Shown here piece after piece: positions 57,715-64,000 of a DNA stretch of 64,000 nucleotides. The first letter of the stretch is position 1, and each line of letters starts with the position of its first letter. This stretch comes from Cyanidium caldarium. Lineage: Eukaryota; Rhodophyta; Bangiophyceae; Cyanidiales; Cyanidiaceae. The notes under the pieces are model-generated. The model saw only the letters and a program-made list of their open reading frames with translations, did no database searches and was not told the origin of the DNA. The DNA lies in the NCBI GenBank assembly GCA_026184775.1, contig JANCYW010000008.1:124001-188000 (forward strand), written 5' to 3'. The position numbers and the translations under genes were made by a program.

Positions 57715-58365
57715 TCAGGCGTCCGGAGGCTCCGTCTCGGGCGGTTCTCTTGCAGGTGCTCTCTTCACCCTTCTCGGCCCGTCACTCCCATCATACACCG
57801 CAAAATTGCCCGGATGACGCGCGGCAAACTCCTCCACGAAACGCTCCAACGCCCCAATGGGCTCACGCAGATCTGGCGCCACCCCTGACACTCCACCATC
57901 ACCACCAGACTTGTCCAGACCCCATTCGGTCACCGCTGACTCCCCCAAGGCGTGCATCAGCGGCCGCCGCACCGTCACCAGTCGCAGCACGCGCTCATCC
58001 AGCCGCAGCAGTCGTTGCAATTCTCGCAACGCCAGCGGCGCCATAAACGCGCAGCACTCAAACACCAGCGCCTCCCGATGTCGCTCGCGCGACACTGTGC
58101 GGATCGGTTGCGGCAGCGGCCGCGCTGATGGCCACCGAATGGGCTGGCGAGCCCCCATCCGCAAGTCCCGCGCCAGCGACGGCGGCCAAATAGGTCCCTC
58201 CGCCGCCTCGGGCAACTGTTTGGGCGCAGCCGACGGAAGCGCCCGCAGCCGCGACACTTGCCCGCCCAGCTGCATCACCGTCTCCGCCACCCGCACCACC
58301 AGCGACTTGAGTTCCGTCGGGCCGATCCTCGCGCTCGCCATCACCAAATTCTCGTAGTACGGCAT
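57715..58365 (-). CDS. MRPS6: Mitochondrial small ribosomal subunit protein bS6m
   Basis: Ribosomal protein S6 homologue, likely mitochondrial. The N-terminus MPYYENLVMASARIGPTEL followed by VVRVAETVMQLGGQVSRLRA matches bS6 (M-x-x-YE, first strand and helix, then G-G-x-V-xxLRxL). The second half of the ferredoxin-like fold is recognisable in LVFECCAFMAPLALRELQRL and LRLDERVLRLVTVRRPLM. A ~40-residue insert rich in Pro lies between the halves, and a long charged tail follows. The frame is open to 58710, but the ATG at 58365 aligns with the bS6 start and gives 216 residues. The insert and tail make it larger than bacterial S6 (~100-130). Nuclear-encoded plastid S6 is an alternative. Confidence 0.75.
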   Translation of the reverse strand: MPYYENLVMASARIGPTELKSLVVRVAETVMQLGGQVSRLRALPSAAPKQLPEAAEGPIWPPSLARDLRMGARQPIRWPSARPLPQPIRTVSRERHREALVFECCAFMAPLALRELQRLLRLDERVLRLVTVRRPLMHALGESAVTEWGLDKSGGDGGVSGVAPDLREPIGALERFVEEFAARHPGNFAVYDGSDGPRRVKRAPAREPPETEPPDA

Positions 58366-58664
58366 ATTCTCGAGGTTGAAAATGAACGCGGCTCCTACGT
58401 CTGAGACATGTTCCGACGCGGCGGCGTCTTGCCCCCTGAGCGACCACTCGCAGCGATGGCGCGGCAGGTGAATGTTTCGGCGGCGGCACTTGCTCTCTCT
58501 CGTTGCAGCGTTGACACGCCGATCGCAGCCGCCCCTCACCCAATACTTGCAACTTGCACAGAGAAAGTGCCACTGAATCGGACAGTGCATACGGTGCTTA
58601 AGGTTGCTGCACCCATCCGGACGCTCGCCGCCACGAATATTTCTCTCTACCCTCGCCTCCCACC

Positions 58665-59519
58665 ATGTCCGGCTCGGGGAAGGAGGCGGCGGCGCGGCTG
58701 GCCAAAGCACTCAACACCCTGGCCAGGTACTCCATCGCGGTGGGCGTACTGGGCGGTGCGTTGCAAACGTCGATCTACACTGTGGAGGGCGGTCACCGGG
58801 CGGTCATCTTCAATCGCTTCACCGGGGTTGAGCGGCGGGTGGTGAACGAAGGCACCCACTTGCGCATTCCGTGGGTGCAAAAACCGATCATGTTCGACGT
58901 GCGCACACGTCCGCGCACCATATCCTCGGTAACCGGCACCAAGGACTTGCAGATGGTGAACTTGACGCTGCGCGTGCTCAGCAAGCCGGACCGAGAGCAG
59001 CTGCCGCGCATCTACTCGCGCCTGGGCGTGGACTACGACGAGCGCGTGTTGCCTTCGATCGGCAACGAGGTGCTGAAAGCCATCGTAGCGCAGTACAACG
59101 CGGAGCAGCTGTTGACGCAGCGTGAGAAAGTCAGCAAGCAGATTCGGGAGACGCTCACCAACCGGGCGCGGGCGTTCGACATCGAGCTGGATGACGTGTC
59201 GATGACGCATCTGACGTTTGGCAAGGAGTTTGCCAACGCCATCGAGCAGAAACAGGTGGCACAGCAGGAGGCGGAGCGCAGTCGCTACATCGTGGCAGTG
59301 GCCGAGCAGGAGCGCCAGGCGGCTATTACGCGCGCCGAGGGCGAATCGGAGGCGGCGGCGCTGGTCAGTCAGGCACTGCAAGAGAGCGGTTCCGGCATCA
59401 TCCTGCTGCGGCGGATCGAGGCGGCGCGCGAAATTTCCGAGACGCTGTCGCGCTCGCCCAACGTCACCTACTTGCCGGGCAAGGAGCACACCAACATTCT
59501 GCTCAATGCCGGTCTGTGA
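58665..59519 (+). CDS. PHB1: Prohibitin 1
   Basis: Subunit of the ring-shaped prohibitin complex in the mitochondrial inner membrane. The hydrophobic N-terminal anchor is ARYSIAVGVLGGALQTSIYTV. The SPFH/band-7 domain includes GGHRAVIFNRFTGVERRVVN, LRIPWVQKPIMFDVRTRPR, TGTKDLQMVNLTLRVLS, YDERVLPSIGNEVLKAIVAQ and LTQREKVSKQIRETL. The C-terminal coiled coil is FGKEFANAIEQKQVAQQEAE onward. IPWVQKP and DDVSMTHLTFGKEF favour PHB1 over PHB2. Length 284 matches the family. A PHB2 gene must exist elsewhere because the complex needs both. Confidence 0.97.
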   Translation: MSGSGKEAAARLAKALNTLARYSIAVGVLGGALQTSIYTVEGGHRAVIFNRFTGVERRVVNEGTHLRIPWVQKPIMFDVRTRPRTISSVTGTKDLQMVNLTLRVLSKPDREQLPRIYSRLGVDYDERVLPSIGNEVLKAIVAQYNAEQLLTQREKVSKQIRETLTNRARAFDIELDDVSMTHLTFGKEFANAIEQKQVAQQEAERSRYIVAVAEQERQAAITRAEGESEAAALVSQALQESGSGIILLRRIEAAREISETLSRSPNVTYLPGKEHTNILLNAGL

Positions 59520-59590
59520 CCGTGCGCAGTCGTATTGGGTGGTGGATAAACCGCAGCGTGCGCGGGTAGTGTACACGCCGTTTATGTCTT

Positions 59591-60637
59591 TCACTGATGA
59601 TACATTGCCTTAGGTGCATCCGGCCGCTCGAATCGCAGCGAGGCGCACACCTCCATCAGGCGGCGGGCCATCGCCAGCGTCTGTGCATTCTCGTTCTCGC
59701 GATGAAAATGCGTCGGCCCCAGGCAGCACAGCACCACGCCTATGGCGTCGCCGCCCAGGCCGGAGCGCAACGCGCCGGTCAACGGCGAGCACGTCAGGTG
59801 CGCGGGATCGTCCAGGACACCCTGCTCCAGGGTGAACAGCGCCAAGTCCTCCGTCAGCTGCGTGCCGCGCGGGGTGACTCGCGAAGAGCTGGCCAGGTCG
59901 GCAAACGTCAGGCTGCGCCCACTGTCCAGCACCACCCGGAATACCCAGTGCGGAGAGCAGCTGGCCGACCGATCTGGCGGCGCCCGCAAACACTCCTGCA
60001 TCTGGCGCAACGCCTGGCGTCGACTCACATCCTCCTGCACCACCATCGCTTCCTCCGCCTCGCGATGGGCGTCGTCCTGAAAGTAGCGGGTGACGGTGAA
60101 CGAGCGCACGAGCGGCTCGGCATGCGCACCCCCGAGACGCTCCTCCATGGCCAACTGCAGCACGCGGCTGAGCAGGAACGTCTTACCGGTGCACTGACCG
60201 CCGTACGTGAACACCACCAAGTTGGTCAGGCCGCGCAACACCGCTTGCACCGCGTCCTGAATGGACCAAACCGGCAGTCGCGGCGGTCCGGACGTGTTCC
60301 CTTGCGGGTCGACAGCGCTGCGAAACGCCGCATCCATGTAAACCGCCTCGATGCCACTGGAGCCGTCCACCACCAGCGCCCCGTCAAAGTCGTACGTCTC
60401 GCCCGATATCACGTCCGACACGGTGCTCTGCTCGCCGTCGCAAGCATACACGCTCTCATCGGCGGCGCCGCACAGCGTCACCCCCGCCAGTCGCTCGGTG
60501 CGCAGCCGCGGTCGCACCTGTACCACCACTCCCACAGGAAGTCGCGCCTGCAACCAGGGAGGCAATTCGAGACTTGTGGTCGGCGAGGCGGTGCCCAACC
60601 GCCCCCCCATCGTCTCGGAGAGCCCAGCGCTGGCCAT
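59591..60637 (-). CDS. Degenerate kinesin-like motor-domain protein
   Basis: A 348-residue protein that is essentially a stand-alone, divergent kinesin head. VGVVVQVRPRL matches the opening strand of kinesins. LVVFTYGGQCTGKTFLLSRV matches FAYGQTGSGKT with the GKT kept. SLTFADLASSSRV occupies switch II (DLAGSER) but lacks the invariant Gly. LTCSPLTGALRSGLGGDAIG then VVLCCLGPTHFHRENENAQT matches SKLTRLLQDSLGG...VSP...ETL. The switch I motif SSRSH cannot be found; SPHWVFRVVL stands in its position. No coiled coil or tail follows. The family link is good by motif order; motor activity is doubtful. It could be a regulatory pseudo-motor. It could also be a member of the short atypical kinesins, but I cannot place it in a subfamily. 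Confidence 0.72.
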   Translation of the reverse strand: MASAGLSETMGGRLGTASPTTSLELPPWLQARLPVGVVVQVRPRLRTERLAGVTLCGAADESVYACDGEQSTVSDVISGETYDFDGALVVDGSSGIEAVYMDAAFRSAVDPQGNTSGPPRLPVWSIQDAVQAVLRGLTNLVVFTYGGQCTGKTFLLSRVLQLAMEERLGGAHAEPLVRSFTVTRYFQDDAHREAEEAMVVQEDVSRRQALRQMQECLRAPPDRSASCSPHWVFRVVLDSGRSLTFADLASSSRVTPRGTQLTEDLALFTLEQGVLDDPAHLTCSPLTGALRSGLGGDAIGVVLCCLGPTHFHRENENAQTLAMARRLMEVCASLRFERPDAPKAMYHQ

Positions 60638-60936
60638 GACGCGCTCCCCGTCGCTCGACGTTCCGCCGGCGTCCTACGTTTTGTCTGCCTCAGCGACCAC
60701 TCGACCAACAAAATTATGAATACGTGCCCCTGCACACTGCCCCCTTCCTCTCATTTCTGCTTCCATCAACGCTCCACCTCGTGCACCCGACTTGCACGGG
60801 ACGCACTCCCGACGGCCGCGCCGGCTGTCGTGTGTGGTTTCCGCATCCTTCGGATCGGTGAGCAGCAACCGTAGCAGCGGCAGCACGAAATGGGCGTTCC
60901 AAGCCGCCCGCACTAAGGGCAGGCACCGGATACAGG

Positions 60937-63111
60937 TTGCAGTGCGCCATGTCGGGCTATGCGATGCTGTCGTCGACGAGGGAGCAGCGGTCGGATCAAC
61001 GCACGGTGACTTTTTGGACGCGGCCGCCGGAGCGGCAGCATCGGTACGGCGTCGAGTCGCTGCTGACGTTGCCCGCCTCGGACGGCGATTTCGACGACTA
61101 CTTTCTGGCGTCGGCCGGTCGAGACGGATCGGTGCGGTTGTGGCGCGGTGGCAAGTCGTTGACAGACACGTGTCAGCCGTCCGACGTGCACGTGTTGTCG
61201 CTGGAGGAGCACACCGACTGGGTCAACGATATCGTATCGCCGACGGGCTTTCCGGTGCTGGTGTCGTGTGCCTCGGACGCTACACTGAAAGTGTGGGATC
61301 TGGCACGCGGTGTATGCACGGCCACCCTGGTGGAGCACCGCGACTATGTCAAGGGGCTGGCGGTGGTCGACGACACCCGGGTGGCCAGTGCGTCGCTGGA
61401 CGGCCGGGTGCTGCTGTGGGATCTGGAGCGGCTGCAGGCGGTGACAGAGTCGCACCTGGACCAGTCCTCTATCTACTGTCTGGCGTCCACGGTGCCGCGC
61501 AATGGCGTACGGTCGGCGGAGTGCAGTGCACGAGCTCCAGTGTTGGCGGCTGGCCTCAGCGATGGCACCGTCGGCCTGTTCGATTCCCGCACCGCCGCCC
61601 AGGAGTGCACCTTGCGCGGCCACAGCGACGTTGTGCGCTGCGTGCTGCTATCGTCCAACGGTTACTTGTGCCTGAGCGGCGGCAGCGATGCCACCGTGCG
61701 TCTGTGGGATGTGCGGCAACAGCGATGTCTGCTGACGTATCGACGGTTGCACGAAGAGTCGGTGTGGGCGCTGGAGGCGCCCGAGTCGTTGGCGTGGTTC
61801 GTGTCGGGATCGCGCGACGGCTCAGTGGTGCGCACCGAGACGCGCGACCCCAACCGAACGTGCACGGTGCTGCCGCCGGTGGCCGCCGCCGCCACCGCCG
61901 CCGTAAATGAGAGGGCGGTGAACGGGGAACGCGAGACACGACTGCATGATTTGCTGGCGCACAGCGTGTTGCGATTGGCGCTGGCACCGCGCAGCGCATC
62001 GCCGCCGCACCTGTGGGTGGCCACCGCCGAGTCGACGCTGCGGCGCATCGACTTGACGCCGCCGCCGCACAAGTTTCGCGTGAGCGGCCACATCGACGGT
62101 CTGCCGTCGGTCACCGAGTACAAAGTGCTGCACAACAGGCGGCACGTGCTGACGGCCGACAGCAGCGGCCGAGTGCAGCTGTGGGATGTGTGTCGGGCCA
62201 CCTGCCTGAAACAATTCGATGCCGGCCAGATGTTGGAGCAGGTGGCCGCGCAGCACGATTCCATGGTGTATGTGCCGTCGTGGTTCACGGTGGACACCCG
62301 GTTGGGCAGTCTGGGCGTACGTCTCAGCAAGTCGTCGGTGAGCAACGCCGAGGTGTACGCGGTGGACGCCGACCTCGAGGCCCACAGCGACGAACAGAAA
62401 GTGAACATCGGCGAGCACACGTTGCGCGGCCTGTTTCACTGGTGGCGCAAACAGTGGTTGAAACGACAACCGAACGCGGACGAGGAGGGCCGCCCATCGC
62501 CAGACGCTGCTGGAGCGGCGGGCAGCACGCGGCCGTCCTCACCGCCGGCGCTTGCTGCTAACGCCGCCTCCAGTGAGACCGAACGTCGACCCAGCAACAC
62601 CCTACCGCCGTATCTGATGCCCGGCGATATCCCGGTGGTGATCAACGAGGTCGGTCACGTGGAGCCGCTCATCCACAAATTGGCGCACCGCTTCGACGGC
62701 TCGGATGCGGAGCTGGCGCTGCTACCCTCCTGGGTGGTGGATATCGTCGGCGACGGCAAGACCTTTGCGCGGGAGCAGCTCAAGGTATCGTTCTCGCTGG
62801 AGCCGGAGGAGGGCACCGACATGCCACGACTGCGACAGAGCAAACTGTCGGCGTCGCGCATCTTACGCATCCGCAAAGCGCAGATGTACGTCTTCAACAA
62901 GCTGCGCGAGCAGTCCGCGTCCGGCACCGGCGGCGGCGGCTTGCCGGATGCGGTGAACGTGCCTGAACCGGCCGATATCGAGATTGTGTGCGCCGGCCAG
63001 GCGCTGCCGGAGAACATGAACCTGGGCACGGTGCGCTGGTGGCTCTGGAGGGAGCCGCGCGATCTGGAGCTGTTTTATCGGCGCCGAAGACGCTCGTCCG
63101 CCGAACGATGA
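60937..63111 (+). CDS. WDR48: WDR48/UAF1 homologue (USP1/12/46 cofactor)
   Basis: WD40 scaffold that activates deubiquitinases USP1, USP12 and USP46 in DNA-damage control. The N-terminal beta-propeller covers residues ~25-420, with repeats ending in ASAGRDGSVRLWRG, SCASDATLKVWDL, ASASLDGRVLLWDL, LSGGSDATVRLWDV and LTADSSGRVQLWDV. The segment HTDWVNDIVSPTGFPVLVS is nearly diagnostic for WDR48. The C-terminal ancillary/SUMO-like part is seen in LPPYLMPGDIPVVINEVGH, LPSWVVDIVGDGKTFAREQ, LSFxLEP-type VSFSLEPEEGTDMPRLRQ and RILRIRKAQMYVFNKL, ending in a ubiquitin-like segment (LPENMNLGTVRWWLW). Length 724 is close to human WDR48 (677). The Met at 60949 is an alternative start. Head-to-head with the kinesin-like gene. 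Confidence 0.92.
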   Translation: MQCAMSGYAMLSSTREQRSDQRTVTFWTRPPERQHRYGVESLLTLPASDGDFDDYFLASAGRDGSVRLWRGGKSLTDTCQPSDVHVLSLEEHTDWVNDIVSPTGFPVLVSCASDATLKVWDLARGVCTATLVEHRDYVKGLAVVDDTRVASASLDGRVLLWDLERLQAVTESHLDQSSIYCLASTVPRNGVRSAECSARAPVLAAGLSDGTVGLFDSRTAAQECTLRGHSDVVRCVLLSSNGYLCLSGGSDATVRLWDVRQQRCLLTYRRLHEESVWALEAPESLAWFVSGSRDGSVVRTETRDPNRTCTVLPPVAAAATAAVNERAVNGERETRLHDLLAHSVLRLALAPRSASPPHLWVATAESTLRRIDLTPPPHKFRVSGHIDGLPSVTEYKVLHNRRHVLTADSSGRVQLWDVCRATCLKQFDAGQMLEQVAAQHDSMVYVPSWFTVDTRLGSLGVRLSKSSVSNAEVYAVDADLEAHSDEQKVNIGEHTLRGLFHWWRKQWLKRQPNADEEGRPSPDAAGAAGSTRPSSPPALAANAASSETERRPSNTLPPYLMPGDIPVVINEVGHVEPLIHKLAHRFDGSDAELALLPSWVVDIVGDGKTFAREQLKVSFSLEPEEGTDMPRLRQSKLSASRILRIRKAQMYVFNKLREQSASGTGGGGLPDAVNVPEPADIEIVCAGQALPENMNLGTVRWWLWREPRDLELFYRRRRRSSAER

Positions 63112-63177
63112 GACGCAGACTGCACGGGCATGCCGAGAAGCGCTTGACAAATTTGCTGCGCGGCCTTTCTATCCCGT

Positions 63178-64000
63178 TCACCGCGATGGCAGCTCGTACT
63201 GCTCCACGATGCGCTTGGCGTATTCGGGCACGTGCGCCTCCAGCTTGTGCGGATAGTTTCGCCGCACGTACAGGTAATTTCGCGTAAAGTGGCTGTCGAT
63301 AGAGAAGCGCGCGTACTCCAGTCCGCGCGGTCCAAACTGTTCGACAAGCACCGCCAACATCTTCGCCAGCCACATGGGCAACGTCAGCGCCGCATCGTAC
63401 GCCGGAATCGACTGCTGCACCGCCTGCCGTCGGTCACCGCGCGACATGACCGGCTGCTCCTCCAGTACGCCCATCGAGCGCAACAGCTGCAGCATTTCCA
63501 GCCCGGCATCGTTGCGCGCCATCACCCACTGCCAGTGGAGCGGCGCGCCCATGTAGCCTACCACCAGATCGGCCAGCGAGTTGACGTAATCGAAACAGGA
63601 CAGGCAAGAGGGCGCGAACACGTCCTTGAGCAGGTTGGTCTTCAGTCCGAAGAACGGCACCGTCTCCTCCCAGGTGTTGCCCGGCCCGCCCACCACGGAG
63701 TCGTCGTGTTTCAAGTGGACGCGAAAGTCCTGCATAAACTCGTAGTACACCACAGTGTGTGGCGACGCCGAAGTGGTCTCTAGAAACCGTTGCAGGCCGG
63801 CCCGGGTCACATTGTCCACGCATGGCGTGCCCAACACGTACAGTCTCTCCAGGCCGATCTTGTCCTGCACCGAACGGAGCGCCTCCACCTGACACCCGAC
63901 GCCGATAAACAGCAGCCGCCGGATGCCGCTGCGCTCCACCGCATCCAACACCGAAAGATTCGGCGACAGCGTCGGCTTGTTGACCCGCGCCGCCAGCACC
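63178..64000 (-). CDS. BCIB: FrhB-family ferredoxin-dependent 8-vinyl reductase (BciB-like), 5' part outside window
   Basis: C-terminal two thirds of a coenzyme F420-reducing hydrogenase beta-subunit homologue. In plastids and cyanobacteria this family includes divinyl-chlorophyllide 8-vinyl reductase (BciB) and 7-hydroxymethyl-chlorophyll a reductase (HCAR). Seen are RVNKPTLSPNLSVL, LFIGVGCQVEALRSV, LYVLGTPCVDNVTRAGL, YYEFMQDFRVHLKH, VFAPSCLSCFDYVNSLADLV (Fe-S Cys) and VGYMGAPLHWQW. The frame stays open at the right edge, and ~120-150 N-terminal residues should lie beyond. I favour BciB because red algae lack chlorophyll b and have no need of HCAR; sequence alone does not settle it. Tail-to-tail with WDR48 (66 bp). 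Confidence 0.85.
   Translation of the reverse strand, partial: VLAARVNKPTLSPNLSVLDAVERSGIRRLLFIGVGCQVEALRSVQDKIGLERLYVLGTPCVDNVTRAGLQRFLETTSASPHTVVYYEFMQDFRVHLKHDDSVVGGPGNTWEETVPFFGLKTNLLKDVFAPSCLSCFDYVNSLADLVVGYMGAPLHWQWVMARNDAGLEMLQLLRSMGVLEEQPVMSRGDRRQAVQQSIPAYDAALTLPMWLAKMLAVLVEQFGPRGLEYARFSIDSHFTRNYLYVRRNYPHKLEAHVPEYAKRIVEQYELPSR

Noticed and set aside
59850-59880. Short match to the arm sequence (TCCTCCGTCAGCTGCGT)
   Set aside because: Lies inside the kinesin-like coding sequence, lacks the core and partner arm, and is short enough to be chance.
63178-64000. F420-reducing hydrogenase beta subunit of an archaeon or bacterium
   Set aside because: Wording matches the plastid/cyanobacterial chlorophyll reductase branch, and the context is eukaryotic nuclear.
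1-64000. CRISPR arrays, rRNA, obvious tRNA genes, LTR elements
   Set aside because: No regularly spaced repeats, rRNA signatures, retroelement domains or clear tRNA cloverleaf were seen by eye. A permuted or intron-bearing tRNA, known from some cyanidiophytes, could be missed without a dedicated search.

Overview
The window is nuclear DNA from a compact, GC-rich, almost intronless eukaryote with a plastid. The best fit is a cyanidiophycean red alga (Cyanidioschyzon/Cyanidium-like). This rests on four things seen in the sequence. Eukaryotic nuclear genes lie a few tens of bases apart, including a midasin frame of 4,469 codons with no intron. Many proteins carry short N-terminal extensions that look like plastid or mitochondrial targeting peptides, often with Phe near the start. 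Plastid-type enzymes are present (ABC1 kinase, NhaD antiporter, indole-glycerol-phosphate synthase, a divinyl-reductase-like FrhB protein, GAR synthetase). A starch-cleaving beta-amylase is present. The species call is inference.

Layout. 1-6.6 kb: Tousled-like kinase (cut by the window edge), formyl-THF deformylase, triosephosphate isomerase, SmF, and a protein with five short repeats resembling the TMR repeats of the plastid RNA factor HCF145. 6.6-18 kb: MRS2/CorA Mg transporter, MIF homologue, phosphoserine aminotransferase, saccharopine-dehydrogenase-like oxidoreductase, a coiled-coil protein, a UvrD/Srs2-like helicase and an alpha/beta hydrolase. 18-20.5 kb: a gene-poor island with two decayed copies of a TnpB-like (Fanzor-type) transposon nuclease. 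20.9-36.9 kb: Rho-like GTPase, ABC1 kinase, organellar ProRS, NhaD, FolD, a metallo-beta-lactamase-fold protein, thioredoxin, TRM5, a membrane-anchored sphingomyelinase-like phosphodiesterase, IGPS and a small unknown. 37-52 kb: an RPP40-like RNase P/MRP subunit and midasin. 52-64 kb: GAR synthetase, NDUFAF3-like factor, GLYR-type reductase, beta-amylase, mitochondrial bS6, prohibitin 1, a degenerate kinesin-like protein, WDR48/UAF1 and the 3' part of a BciB-like gene.

The genes form no operon-like pathway. They are housekeeping genes in alternating orientation: tail-to-tail neighbours usually have gaps of 14-131 bp and head-to-head neighbours share 5' regions of a few hundred bases.

The main discovery candidate is a dispersed palindromic element. 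Its conserved core and one arm are also the 3' end of the decayed Fanzor-type gene at 18.1 kb, whose stop codon lies inside the core. Two near-complete palindromes (6656-6829 and 24432-24582) lack any nuclease gene, and each sits in a tail-to-tail gap. They look like non-autonomous elements built from the end of a Fanzor transposon, and the shared segment lies where the guide-RNA scaffold of TnpB/Fanzor systems is expected.
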